In this document: one piece after another, positions 9,884 to 22,165 of the stretch | Position numbering within the stretch: the first letter of the stretch is position 1 | How the letters are laid out: each line of letters begins with the position of its first letter | Assembly: GCA_964019055.1 (NCBI GenBank) | Contig: OZ025220.1 | Span: 1,132,334-1,196,333 of the forward strand | DNA length: 64,000 nucleotides | DNA from: Anthopleura xanthogrammica | Lineage: Eukaryota; Cnidaria; Anthozoa; Actiniaria; Actiniidae | Direction of reading: 5' to 3' | Made by a program: the position numbers and the translations under genes | Notes under the pieces: generated by a model | Told to the model about the DNA's origin: nothing | The model's database searches: none | The model's input: the letters and a program-made list of their open reading frames with translations, nothing else

Positions 9884-12800
9884 TTAGCCAGGTCGAGGAG
9901 CGTGAGGTCCATGAAAAATAGAGTGGTAAAAGCGGCGCTTGGGGATAAGTGGAGGACGGGGAAATTGACAGGAAACAATTTTGGGATCACTTGTTTTCTC
10001 CTTAAGGTGGATTTCTGTTGGTCGAAGTTTCATGTCAGCTTTCTTAAGAGAATAGTTATCTCCTTTCCAGCAGTACCAGTTGACTCCCATCGCATGAGAA
10101 ACGCTTGGAGATTGGTAATAAACTCCGTTAAGATCACTCCACATGCAGTTTTTGAACCACCACGCTCCTTTTCTACGAACAGCGCAGTTGCTATTTTCCG
10201 ACTCAAGAATATCATTGTCGCGATCCTTTGTGGTAAATGGCTGTCCTCGATGGTACGAGAGAGAATCGCCTGCGGTACCTGAAAAACAGAAGTTAATTTT
10301 GAATGTGTTAAGGAATGGCAAGATTGGTGCCAGACAAGGAGACAAAAAGAGGAAAGGAAAGGAGAAGAGAAGAAGAGTAGATAATACAAATTAGCTCCTC
10401 ACCTGTGTAATTTTGAACCTCAAGTCTGTATTTGTTACTTTCGTCTGCCACAGCAAAGTAGTCGTATTCCACATAGGCGCTGTTTCCCTCGTGGTCTCCA
10501 AGGTCAACTCGGAGACGTTTACGAGTCTTGTTTGTCAGTCGGTGGATTTTGTCCAGTCCCAACCAGAACTCGCCTTTCAGGTCACCAAAACCGTTCTGGT
10601 AGTCATCCCAACCTCGATAAAAGTCAACAGACCCGTCTTGTCGTCTTTGGAGGACTGTCCATCCACCACCATTGGTTTTCTGGTCACAGTAAACCTGAGT
10701 ATAGAAGGAAATAAACTTAGTGCTTGAAGGATTTCCTTTCCTTAATTCATTTGCCCCATAAATCATTTATTCTATAAGTTTCAGTTTGTCCATTTTACGC
10801 ATAATTATATCCATTTTGAAATCAGAAAACATAGAATTTGATCAATCAGATCACAGAAAACCGAAGCCAATTTGAAGCATCAGAAAAATATGCTGAACAG
10901 GAATTCATAGGTGAAAAAACAATTTGAGAAAAAACATTTACATTTTATATTGCTAGTCTTTTCAAAATGGATATAATTGAGTAGTAATTCAACTGACACT
11001 AGAGAAAAACGTTTGCGCATGCGTGCCTTTCAGCACGCTTTCCAAGAATTTCCAAGAATTTCCAAGAATTTACAGAGTTTTAGTGAGAAAATAAATGCTT
11101 GTTTTCTCCGAGTATACAAAAAAGTTCGTGGGTATACTTTTGTGGGACCAAGATACTGTATTAATAAAGACACTATGAAAGAATTAGCATTAAGTTTCAA
11201 GAACTGACTTTAAGTTTTGGCATTTTGTAAAGACTATTCTTCAGGCAAGTGTGAAAGTCAAATTTGCATATTTCTACAATAGCACGAAGACGCATTTGAC
11301 TAATTTGCATACGACCTTAGAGCATGCGCAGACGTTTTTCACGCGTGTCAATACAACTTTGTTTCGCACAAAGTGCAGCTTGAAGATGCTCCCAGAAGGA
11401 TAAACTATAACTGGTAAAATATCTCAAGCCCATCATTAGCTACGAAGTGGTCTCAGCTTCGTAGTTTTTTTGGAGACTAATTTTGTAATTTTGCAATTTT
11501 GTAATCGCTCATTTGATTTCAGACCAAATTGCACTCCATGCACTCAGTTGAATCACCATTAGTAATCATACTTTAAAAGCTCCTCTTCCATCTGGGTTGA
11601 TCGTATATACACCACTGTGTTTTCCTCCACATTTGTTAAGAACTTCAGCACAGTTCATTGGTTCTTCTGTAAAGGCAATCAAACTAAGCAAGATTAACGT
11701 GAACCTGCACTTGAAATAAGCCTGGGATAACTTATTTTAGTGAGCCCATTTAGAGTCAATGTCATTATAGTCAGGTCTGTTAGCAAAAAAATCGTGCACT
11801 TTTGAGTACAAGCACCAAACTTGGCACAAATGTTCCTTGGGGCATACTAAGCAGATTTAGGGGTGGGTGCCAAAAAATGGTGGTCGGGGGGAGGCACGCC
11901 ACACTCTCTACTAGATGGATAAATTTTATCAAAATTTATATGAAACAAAAATAATTCCTTCATGATTTAGCGCTAACATGGAAGTGCTGTTTAAAAACGT
12001 CAGAATGGCGTTTACAGTTTTTTGATATCTCTTTTTGTTGCGGAGATATCAAAAGTTTTACAATTATGCAAATTAGCAACTGATGACTTCATTGGCTGGA
12101 CAGATTCAGTTTACAAAACATATAATAAAGAATTTCTCTGTAAAAATAAGACAAATGACTAAAACTTCACATAATTAATATACCTTTTAAAATAGACACA
12201 TGAGCGAAGCTTTTTAAAGCTTAAAAGTACTTAAAAGTACTTACAATTGAAAGAAAACTGTGCCCAGACAGCTATTTTAAACAAAATTACAAAATACCTC
12301 TTTCTTATTAGAATTGATGAAGAAATGGCTGTAAGAATCATCCCCTATGGTCATAGAGTGGATCATTTCAGTCTTATTTCTACCGATATATACATAATTT
12401 TATGACTGATTACGTCATCATTAGCTAATTTGCATATTTGGAAAACTTTTGATATCTCTGCAACAAAAAGAGATATCAAAAAACTGTAAACGTCATTCGG
12501 ACTTTCTTAAACAACTCTTCCATATTAGAGTTAAAACGTGAAGGAAAGTGTTTTGTTTCATATAAATTTTGATGAAATTTAACCATCTAATTGAGAGTGT
12601 GGTGTGCCTCCCCCCGACCGCCATTTTTTTGGCACCCATCCCTAAATCTGTTTGGTATGCCCCAAGGAACATTTGTGCCAAGTTTGGGGCTTGTACTCAA
12701 AAGTGCACGATCTTTGCTATTTTTGTCGCTAACAGACCTGACTATTAATGTTGTCCACCAAAAAAGACATTTAGACGAAAAGAAATGTCACGTGTTACCT

Positions 12801-14407
12801 AATACACTCGCTCTAAATGCTCGATACCAGTAATCATTGTATAAGTAGAGTAATACCATGATCTCCTCGGAGTTCATTGTTTTTGGAGGGATGTTTAATG
12901 GCTAACATCCCTCCTTCATGAATAAGAAACTAAATTTCCCTCATCCATATGAAGTTGTCCCTCATGCAACCCAATCAACGGGGCACATTTTTAATCAGGA
13001 TGTATGTCGTCCTTCTACAAGCTTTATTCAATGTGGGATAGAGAAATTTGTCTTTGGGCCTGAGTGAACAGGCTAAAACGATATTCGCGCATGCGTAAAC
13101 GATGTTGTTGGTCACCAATTAATTTCAAACAAAACGTTTTCCCATGAGACGCATTATAGATTAGACACATATCAGTTTATTGTGCTAACAATGAACATTC
13201 CTCAGCGTTTCCCAGAGTATAGAAGGAGTCATCAAGGCTCTTTCAACGAAATCTCTTTAATATATTCTGATCTAAAGCTCATTTAGATCATAATTCTTGA
13301 TGTTTTCCTCGGAAATCATGGTATTACAAACTCCACTAAACCTCCCTCGGCATCGGGGACATTTAATCACTAATATCCCTCATTGCCATGGTATTACTTA
13401 TAATTAAAAAGTACTATTCTATGTTCATTGTTACTCATTATAGAGTTTGAAACCAGAATATATATCGTTTAAATTAAATAAACAAATCATCACGTGATAC
13501 TTCTTTCGGTCTTTAAGTCTTTTTTTCACAGGACATCCTTTTTGACAATGACTGTATCTAATGATTGAATTATTTACCTTTGCATTTGAGCCGAAACCTT
13601 TTAGACAAACAATCATCTAACTTTTTGAACATACTTTCCACTGTCATGTTCAAAGTCTTTATCAAGGTTCCTATGGATAGGATATCTCTTTCCTCGTTAC
13701 TCGCCGCTGACCTCTTGACAAACGAGTGCACGTGTATGTCTTCTACGTGAAAAAAGAACAACATATAGTTTGTATGAGTACCAGGAGAAAGTTTCTAGTC
13801 TCTTGAATCCTGTCTCGACCCATTGGAAGACAAAACAATAGGTTCCGTTTCTCAGGAGATTGAAATTCTTTTGTTTTGACCTCCAAATTGAGCTGCTTTC
13901 ACGTCACGTGAAATGGGTCTATAAGTTCTAATAGATGGTACCAGACGAATTGATTTTTTAACCGTTATATTATTTAACCAGTTTATACCATATGCAAGGA
14001 ACCTTATCTTAATTTGCACGGCTATAGGCGTTTGTTTTGTTGTCCGGATAACACAGTTCCGTATAAACGTAACGCCTAAACGTACAACTTTTTGAACGAT
14101 TAGAAATTTGTCCGGTTAACTGATAGGTTGGAGAAGCAATTTGTTATATTATGACCCTAAGCACCAACCTATTTGATTTAGTCAATAATAAATACTTTCT
14201 CTAATCTTTTATATTGAATTTACCTTCGCAATCTTCGAGCTTTTTGGAGAACTTCTCTATTGTCATGTTCAAAGTCTTCATCATCGTTTTTATGGACACC
14301 GCATCTTCGTCCACGTCACTGACCGATCTCTTGAAAACCGAGAGTATGTTTGCTTCGGCAATAAGAACCAAGCTGAACAATATTAAGGCTGTTGTCCAAG
14401 GCTTCAT
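9884..14407 (-). CDS. Secreted fibrinogen-related domain (FReD) protein, copy A
   Basis: Five exons: 14224-14407, 13578-13742, 11572-11666, 10403-10694 and 9884-10278, all with GT-AG introns in phases 1-1-0-1, giving 376 residues. The start is the Met of MKPWTT, followed by a hydrophobic signal peptide ending near AEA. Exons 1 and 2 each encode a short stalk with a KR-Ser dibasic site and the motif KTLNMT (N-glycosylation site). Exon 3 starts the FReD (EEPMNC, then CGGKHSG). Exon 4 has the family signature [10 protein letters not shown] and FYRGWDDY. Exon 5 has the calcium loop DRDND, the WWFKNC disulfide and SDLNGVYYQ. The FReD spans about residues 121-331; a basic, proline-rich tail follows. 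FReD proteins of invertebrates are secreted lectins of recognition or adhesion; the ligand here is unknown. Intron 2 is enlarged by the 977-bp element at 11768. All frames are intact. Confidence 0.9.
11768..12744. mobile_element. Harbinger-like foldback MITE, 977 bp, TTA target duplication
   Basis: The ends are TAGTCAGGTCTGTTAGC and its reverse complement, and the arms stay similar for several hundred bases. TTA flanks both sides (11765-11767, 12745-12747). Copies B, C and D have the empty site tcattaatgttgtcc at the same place in intron 2. A 3-bp TTA duplication is the PIF/Harbinger hallmark. No transposase is coded. Confidence 0.82.
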
Positions 14408-14465
14408 TTTCACTGCTGTGAGTCGTGCAAAGCATACACTTAAACTGGGAGAACTTACAACGGCA

Positions 14466-14481
14466 AGTCTATATATATATG
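14466..14481 (-). promoter_or_regulatory. Putative TATA box of FReD copy A
   Basis: The run TATATATATA, read on the minus strand, lies about 60 bp before the start codon. The same spacing occurs in copies B and C, which supports a core promoter with a 5' leader of roughly 30-35 nt. Confidence 0.5.
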
Positions 14482-14749
14482 TGGATGAGAGCAGAACATT
14501 AAGAATGCCAAAGACCCCCAAAGTGTCCTATTTCCGGGTCAAGCTTCACACAAACACCCTTAAATAATTGTGAAAATTGTTTTCAATGACTGATTTAACT
14601 TGCTCTTGAAACAATTAGAAAATCTGGCCTGAAGAAAAATAGTTAGAAAAATATTTAGAACCGTTTTTCGTTTTAGAGATTCCTAGAAGAGAAGAATACG
14701 TAAGTTATGTAAGGTGAAGTTTCTGCCAAAACGAAAATTTTGAAAATCT

Positions 14750-15790
14750 GCCAAAGTGCCTGGAGCTAGGCGTGGCAGTTACGCTTCAACATGCAACTCC
14801 AAGTGTGAGGTATTAACTGTTTCCCGTGCAATTGAACCAATCAAGTACAATTATATCTTAGACTCTAATACTCTTAACCAAGTATCATCTCAGTTAAAAG
14901 ACCTTGGGGTTATTGTATCGGATACCTCAAGTGGAACAATCATATAGACCATGCATTAGGGGTATAGGATATTAGGATTCTTGTGTAGGCATAGTTTGAA
15001 ATCATTTGATGAAAAGACAAAGAAACTTCTTTATCTTTCTTTCTAACGTAGGTTACGCAAGTGAGGTCTGGGCAACTTAAGCAGGGTAGGGTCTCCAACG
15101 TAGGGCTATCAAATTTATTTTAAATGTGAATTATCTTAACAGCATTCCTTATCGAGATCTTCTCATTAAGTTAAATTTACTTCGACTTTCGTATTGGCAC
15201 GAGTCTAAGGACTTGTTATTCTATTTTAAATGTCGTGTTGGTCATTTTAATATTTCCATTGATTGCTTTGTTAAGCCTCGATCTCAATATAGAATTACTC
15301 GCCACAGTTCCATGTATGATGTGCTTCCTAGATGCCGTACAAAACTCTTCCAATCCAGTTATTTTAACCGCTTGCGTAAACTTTGGAATAATCTACCGTG
15401 CTCGGTACGCTCTTCTCCTTCTATTAATCAGTTTAAATCTTTAATGCACTATCTAATGTTTATAATCCTGATAAGGAAGCCAAGGCGAGTTTATTCCCGC
15501 TGAGTTGCCCTGCAGAACAAACTCAAGGTCAACCAATCAGAATAGCCCACTTTCGATATTCTGGTTGAGTGATCACGCACAAAGCTATTCAAGGTAAGGC
15601 TCAGGGGAAACAATGGAGTAATCTGAATATATTCTTTTGTTTCCCCGGAGCCCCGTCTTCAATTCCTTTGTGCGGGATCACTCAACCAGAATATCGAAAG
15701 TTGGCTATTGAGGATTCGACATCGTATTTTGATTAGCATTTCCCATTATTCTGCCAAGAGAATTTATGAAATACGAATTCTTCCTTCTTT
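14750..15790 (+). pseudogene. Non-LTR retrotransposon (LINE) reverse transcriptase 3' fragment, unit A
   Basis: Pieces in several frames match the C-terminal part of a LINE reverse transcriptase. One is KDLGVIVSD with a following region that is N-x-x-W-N-N-H-I-D in the other copies. Next comes LNSIPYRDLLIKLNLLRLS, then FNRLRKLWNNLP. The 5' part of the element is missing. Frameshifts and a stop after the HIDHALGV stretch break it; that stop is shared by copies B, C and D, so the fragment was dead before the units were duplicated. The tail is interrupted by the 163-bp MITE at 15544. Such C-terminal segments are typical of CR1/L2/Jockey-type LINEs; the clade is not settled. Confidence 0.8.
15544..15706. 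mobile_element. 163-bp MITE with AT target duplication, unit A
   Basis: The ends are AGCCCACTTTCGATATTC and GAATATCGAAAGTTGGCT, extended inward as a long hairpin. Unit B lacks it and reads cagaattgaggattcg, giving an AT duplication. The same insertion is present in unit D at 57338, so it was placed before A and D separated. Confidence 0.75.
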
Positions 15791-15940
15791 AAATTAATCA
15801 TAAACGCTAGTCGAACTCATGGCGGAATTTTATTTCAATCAACAAGAAAAGTCTACGTTGGATACACGGAAAATGCTCGAAAAATGCTAACCAAAAATAT
15901 AGACCCATAATTCCTTTCGGGGAAGGCGATCAACTCAGCT

Positions 15941-17031
15941 GCCTATTATGGTGAGACAGCACCCTTCCCCCTTCCAATGCAAACTCGAGTTTTCGAATTA
16001 ACAAATCAAAGCTGTAAACAATCAATTGTTTCTATATATTTTACTAGTTCACTAAGTTGTCGGATTTACATGCGTTTAAACAAACTTCCTTTTTAAACTC
16101 GTGGATATGACGAAGAGTTAAAACGAGTTACTGTGACGGGTCTGAATATGCAAATGTGTCACTCACTCGATCGCTCACTCACTCGCTCACTATAGCGTTA
16201 GCACATCGATATTTTAACGTTAATCCATCGTCTTACGTCATCTGCTTACAAACTGCACACGAAGGTAATTTCAGCTTGAAAAAACATACTTTAAAACAAA
16301 CCAGAGTCAACTAATTGATTTAAAGTAATTTCAGCTCTCCGAGTCTTTGACCTTTACTAATTCAAGACCTTCCCATATAATTATATAAGGAAATCGAATA
16401 GCTAGAGTTTGATGTGGGATGGTATCTAGCACTGAGTCGGCTGAGCATGCGCACAGACGGATGATAGCTTAACGTACGTCAGAAAAATCAAGGAAAGATT
16501 CGGGATGAAGTAAGACAATAAAATAAACGTCTATGATAATAATAACCAACTTTATTTATAGAGGGTAAAACACGAAACAGTTTGCACTGATAAACTTGTG
16601 CCCCTCTAAACTACACTTTCAATGAGTCAAATCTTCGTTTGAAGTAAACGAGACGAAATCGTAAACATGTTCAACTTAATTGGTTTACTGATTAGTTATA
16701 AGCCTCGATTACTTCTTGTATCGCGATTCTCCTATAAGTTTGATCTGGAGAGAGCCGCCAACATACACCCGTATTGTCGGCTCAGAATAACCGCGCGATA
16801 GAAAAATCACGATACAAAACTTATTGCGATTTTGAGCCGCTAACACGGGTTATATTGACGGCGTTGGATTAAGAAAATATATTCTAAAATCTCCCAACTA
16901 GCCGCCAATATAAAGCCGTATTGGCGGCTCAAAATCGCAATAAGCTATAAGTATTCACTGGTTCCTTTTTGCTTAAAATCGAAGACTCTTCAATATGAGG
17001 CATTTGATTAATGCTACAAATGGTCATTTTT
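15941..17031. repeat. FReD unit B, 3' flanking block and A/B tandem junction
   Basis: At about 15941 the LINE-side sequence of unit A (gcgatcaactcagctg) jumps to the outer flank of the next unit (ggtgagacagcacccttcc). This is the tandem junction. At 16540-16615 a roughly 75-bp insert with an AATAAAGTT-type tail (minus strand) and TCTA on both sides is a truncated retroposon 3' end, shared with unit C only. Confidence 0.7.
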
Positions 17032-20000
17032 TTAGCCAAGTCGAGGTAAGAAAGGTGCCATGAAAAAGGGGTTTTGGGACAAACGGCGGAAAGGGCGGCG
17101 CTTGGGGATTAGGGGAGGACGGGGAGGACGGGAAGGACGGGGAAATTGACAGGAAACAATTTTGGGTTCACTCGTTTTCTCCTTAAGGAGGATTTCTGTT
17201 GGTCGAAGTTTCATGTCAGCTTTCTTAAGAGAATAATTATCTCCTTTCCAGCAGTACCAGTTGACTCCAATCGCACGAGAAACGCTTGGCGATTGGTAAT
17301 ATACGCCGTTAAGATCACACCGCATGCAGTCCTTGAACCACCACGCTCCTTTTCTTTGAACAGCGCAGTTGCCATTTTCCCAGCCAAGATCATTGTCCCG
17401 ATCCTTGGTGGTAAATGGCTGTCCTCGATGGTACGAGAGAGAATCGCCTGCGGTACCTGAAAAACAGAAGTTAATTTTGAATATGTTGAGGAATGGCAAG
17501 ACAAAAAGACAACAAGACAACAAGACAACAAGACAACAAGACAACAAGACAACAAGACAATAAGACAACAAGACAAAAAGAAAACAAGACAACAAGAAAA
17601 CAAGACAACAAGACAACAAGACAACAAGACAACAAGACAACAAGACAACAAGACAACAAGACAAAAAGACAACAAGACAACTAGAAGAGAACAAGAGAAG
17701 AGAAGAGAAGAGAAGAGAAATATAGGATATTACATGGTCGCGCGGAGATACGAATTTTATCTTCGAGTTTTGATATTATCTCTCACGAGTGAGCGAAGCG
17801 AACGAGTGAGAGATAATATCAGCACGAGAAGATAAAATTCGTGTCTCCTTCTGGCTATGTAATGTTCTGATTTCTATGAAATCTTCAATGAAAAATAATG
17901 GAGAATTTGAGAAGCTGAGCAAAAAGTCGAAATTTGTCACCACCAGTGTTGATAAAAATCATATCCCCATATATTTATACAAATTAGCTCCTCACCTGTG
18001 TAATTTTGAACCTCAAGTCTGTATTTGTTACTTTCGTCTGCCACAGCAAAGTAGTCGTATTCCACATAGGCGCTGTTTTCCTTGTGGTCTCCAAGGTCAA
18101 CTCGGAGACGTTTACGAGTCTTGTTTGTCAGTCGGTGGATTTTGTCCAGTCCCAACCAGAACTCGCCTTTCAGGTCACCAAAACCGTTCTTGTAGTCATC
18201 CCAACCTCGATAAAAGTCAACAGACCCGTCTTGTCGTCTTTGGAGCACTGTCCATCCACCACCATTGGTTTTCTGGTCACAGTAAACCTGAGTATAGAAG
18301 GAAATAAACTTAGTGTTTGAAGGATTTCCTTTAATTAATTCATTTGCCCCATAAATCATTTATTCTATATGTTTATTTGTCCCTTTTACGCATAATTATA
18401 TGCATTTTGAAATCAGAAAACATTGAATTTGATCAATCAGATCACAGAAAACTGAAGCCAACAGGATTTCATAGGTGAAAAAACAATTTGAGAAAAAACA
18501 TTTACATTTTATATTGCTAGTCTTTTCAAAATGGATATAATTGAGTAGTAATTCAACTTTGTTTCGTGCAATTTTGTTCTGAAATCAAACTTGTGATTAC
18601 TATACTTATAAAGTTAGTCACCACAACTGAGCTGAGACCGTTGAGCCGAGGATCATGGGAAACATATGCATGTCTCATTAAATAAGTAAAGCTTTTTGAA
18701 ACAAAATGCAGCTTGAAGCGAGATGCTCCCAGAAGGTTGAACCATAACTGGTAAAATATCTCAAGCCCATCAATAGCTACGAAGTGGTCTCAGCTTCATA
18801 GTTTTTTTGGAGACTAATTTTGTAATTTTGCAACTCTGTAATCGCCCGCGAGTTTGATTTCAGACCAAATTGCACTCCATGCACTCAGTTGAATCACCAT
18901 TAGTAATCATACTTTAAAAGCTCCTCTTCCATCTGGGTTGATCGTATATACACCACTGTGTTTTCCTCCACATTTGTTAAGAACTTCAGCACAGTTCCTT
19001 GGTTCTTCTGCATCTAGATCTAAAAAAAATGCAGTCAAACTAGCTAAGCAAGATTAACGTCAACCTGCGCTTGAAATAAGCCTGGGATAACATACTTTAT
19101 TGAGCCCATATACAGTCAATGTCATTAATGTTGTCCACCAAAAAAGACATTTAGACGAAAAGAAATGTCACGTGATACCTAATACACTCCCTCTACATGC
19201 TCGATACCAGAAATCATTATAGAGTTTGAAACCAGAATATATATCATTTAAAACAAATAAACAAATTATCACGTGATACTTCTTTCGGTCTTTAACTCTT
19301 TTTTTCACAACCTTTTTGACAATGACTGTGTATCTAATGATTGAATTATTTACCTTTGCATTTGAGCCGAAACCTTTTAGACAAACAATCATCTAACTTT
19401 TTGAACATACTTTCCACTTTCATGTTCAAAGTCTTCATCAAGGCTCCTATGGATAGGATATCTCTTTCCTCGTTACTCGCCGCTGACCTCTTGGCAAACG
19501 AGTGCACGTGTATGTCTTCTACGTGAAAAAAGAACAGCATGGTTTCTATGAGTACCAGGAGAAAGTTTCTAGCATCTTCAATCCTGTCTAGACCCCTTGG
19601 AAGACAAAACAATAGGTTCCGTTTCTCAGGAGATTGAAATTCTTTTGTTTTGTTCTCCAGATTGAGCTGCTTTGATGTCACGTGAAATGGATCTATAAGT
19701 TCTACCTCACGCTGGTCATAGATGGTACTAGACGAATTGATTTTTTAACCGTTATATTATTTAACCAGTTTATACCATATGCAAGGAACCTTCTCTTAAT
19801 TTGCACGGCTATAGGCGTTTGTTTTGTTGTCCGGATAACACAGTTCCGTATAAACGTAACGCCTAAACGTACAACTTTTTGAACGATTAGAAATTATGAC
19901 CCTAAGCACCAACCTATTTGATTTAGTCAATAATAAATACTTTCTCTAATCTTTTATATTGAATTTACCTTCACAATCTTCGAGCTTTTTGGAGAACTTC

Positions 20001-20152
20001 TCTATTGTCATGTTCAAAGTCTTCATCATCGTTTTTATGGACACCGCATCTTCTTCCACGTCACTGACCGATCTCTTGAAAACCGAGAGTATGTTCGCTT
20101 CGGCAATAAGAACCAAGCTGAACAGTATGAAGGCTGTTGTCCAAGGCTTCAT
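17032..20152 (-). CDS. Secreted fibrinogen-related domain (FReD) protein, copy B
   Basis: Exons 19969-20152, 19354-19518, 18913-19007, 17996-18287 and 17032-17456 encode 386 residues with the same splice phases as the other copies. The signal peptide, the two KR-Ser/NMT stalk exons, the [10 protein letters not shown] signature and the calcium loop DRDND are all intact. The pocket region reads CMRCDLNGVYYQ, different from the three paralogues. The tail is ten residues longer than in A or C, partly through an in-frame expansion (PRPSRPPRPP) that corresponds to a tandem GGGAGGACGG-type repeat at 17114-17145. Intron 4 carries an 8-bp tandem repeat and a foldback. The exon 3 acceptor (gatgcag) has a weaker tract than in the other copies; an upstream ttttttttag is an alternative. 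Confidence 0.9.
17503..17683. repeat. AAGACAAC 8-bp tandem repeat in copy B intron 4
   Basis: About 22 near-identical copies of an 8-bp unit, found only in copy B. Cys/Leu-rich open frames across it are repeat artefacts. Confidence 0.9.
17728..17865. repeat. Foldback element in copy B intron 4
   Basis: ggagatacgaattttatctt on the left is mirrored by agataaaattcgtgtctcc on the right, with an inner hairpin ctctcacgagtg/cgagtgagag. It is absent from intron 4 of A, C and D. Confidence 0.65.
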
Positions 20153-20212
20153 TTTCACTGCTATGAGTCGTGCAAAGCATACACTTAAACTGGGAGAACT
20201 TACAACGGCAAG

Positions 20213-20226
20213 TCTATATATATGTA
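20213..20226 (-). promoter_or_regulatory. Putative TATA box of FReD copy B
   Basis: TATATATA about 60 bp before the start codon, in the same position as in copy A. Confidence 0.45.
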
Positions 20227-20479
20227 TGCATGAGAGCAGAAAATTAAGAATGCCAAAGACCCCCAAAGTGTCCTATTTCCGGATCAAGCTTCACACAAAC
20301 ACCCTTCAATAATTGTGAAAATTGTTTTCAATGACTGATTTAATAACTTGCTCTTGAAACAATTAGAAAATCTGGCCTGAAGAAAAAAAGTATTTAGAAC
20401 CGTTTTTCGTTTTAGAGATTCCTAGAAGAGAAGAAGACGTAAGTTATGTAAGGTGAAGTTTCTGCCAAAACGAAAATTT

Positions 20480-21400
20480 TGAAAATCTGCCAAAGTGCCT
20501 GGAGCTAGGCGTGGCAGTTACGCTTCAACATGCAACTCCAAGTGTGAGGTATTAACTGTTTCCCGTGCAAATGAACCAATCAAGTTCAATTATATCTTAG
20601 ACTCTAATACTCTTAACCAAGTATCATCTCAGTTAAAAGACCTTGGGGTCATTGTATTGGATAACCTTAAGTGGAACAATCATATAGACCATGTATTAGG
20701 GGTATAGGATATTAGGATTCTTGCGTAGGCATAGTTTGAAATCATTTGATGAAAAGACAAAGAAACTTCTTTATCTTTCTTTCGTCCGCCCAGACGACGT
20801 AGTTTATGCAAGTGAGGTCTGGGCAACTTAAGTAGGGTAGGGTCTCCAACGTAGGGCTATCAAATTTATTTTAAATGTGAATTATCTTAACAGCATTCCT
20901 TATCGAGATCGTCTCATTAAGTTAAATTTACTTCGACTTTCGTATTGGCACGAGTCTAAGGACTTGTTATTCTATTTTAAATGTCGTGTTGGTCATTTTA
21001 ATATTTCCATTGATCGCTTTGTTAAGCCTCGATCTAATTATAGAATTACTCGCCACAGTTCCATGTATGATGTTCTAATTCCTAGATGCCGTACAAAACT
21101 CTTCCAATCCAATTATTTTAACCGCTTGCGTAAACTTTGGAATAATCAACTGTGTTCGGTACGCTTTTCTCCTTCTATTAATCAGTTTAAATCTTATCTT
21201 CTTAAGTATTATAACAATGCACTATCTAATGCTTATAATCCTGATAAGGAAGAAAAGGCGAGTTTATTCCAGCTGGGTTGCCGTTCAGAACAAACTCAAG
21301 GTCAACCAATCAGAATTGAGGATTCGACATCGTATTTTGATTAGCATTTCCCATTATTCTGCCAAGAGAATTTATGAAATACGAGTTCTTCCTTCTTTAA
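20480..21400 (+). pseudogene. LINE reverse transcriptase 3' fragment, unit B
   Basis: Same fragment as in unit A, with NLKWNNHIDHVLGV followed by the shared stop. The C-terminal piece runs through YNNALSNAYNPDKEEKAS. It lacks the 163-bp MITE and so shows the original uninterrupted sequence at that site. Confidence 0.8.
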
Positions 21401-21720
21401 ATTAATCGTAAACGCTAGTCGAACTCATGGCAAAAAAAGTCTACGTTGAATACTCGGAAAATGCCAACCAAAAATAGTGACCCATAATTCCTTTCGGGGA
21501 AGGCGATCAACTCAGCTGGTTGATATGCTGAGAGCAGAAAAACAAGAGTGCCATATACCTCTTAAGTTGAGACCTATTTCAGGGTCCAACTGCTCACAAG
21601 AACTGCTAAATTAAAGCAGAAAATGTTCTCGACGATTTAACATATTCACACGAAGGAAAAAGAAAAAGAAAAAAAATTGTTAGAACTCCTTTTCGTTTTA
21701 GAGATATTTTGTGAGAGATC

Positions 21721-21957
21721 ACAGGTAGCCCAAGCTGGGTTTCTGTGGTGTTATATTATAAGAAAATTTATGGGGATCCATAAAAAAACCTCAATAAAAT
21801 CTTCAAAATGTGAAATAAAGTAAAGAAATCTTAGCTGACCTTTGAGTAGTCATACCTCTATCGCCCTGCCTGGTTAGAACTCGGATTAGGCCAGTTTTAG
21901 CGTTTTTTTTTTCCACTGTTAATATAACACCACAGAAACCCAGCTTGGGCTACCTGT
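21721..21957. repeat. Foldback element, ACAGGTAGCCCAAGC ends
   Basis: acaggtagcccaagctgggt at the left end is mirrored exactly at the right end. The opposite arm carries the equivalent at about 56720-56905. Confidence 0.7.
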
Positions 21958-22091
21958 GGAGAGATCGAAGGTCACTGATTGTATAATTGTAAACTGAGTC
22001 ATGATCAGTTGGCAGACTTCCGGTGTAGGAAGCTATTGCACGTTTATTGATATGCTGCAGAGAGCAGAAAATCAAGAATGATGCGGATAAG

Positions 22092-22165
22092 GATAATATG
22101 TACAATTTATATAGCGTTTATCCGAGTCTGCTCTAAGCGCTTTACAATTCTAAAAGATGAATGAT
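22092..22165. repeat. Short SINE/MITE-like repeat (TTTATATAGCG ... AAGCGCTTTACAA)
   Basis: The pair tttatatagcg and aagcgctttacaa recurs in variant form at 48325-48375. From 22170 to 23100 no gene is seen. Confidence 0.45.

Noticed and set aside
17471..17694. Cys/Leu/Val-rich frames opposite the AAGACAAC repeat
   Set aside because: They are products of an 8-bp tandem repeat in intron 4; the true exon begins after the tttttcag acceptor.
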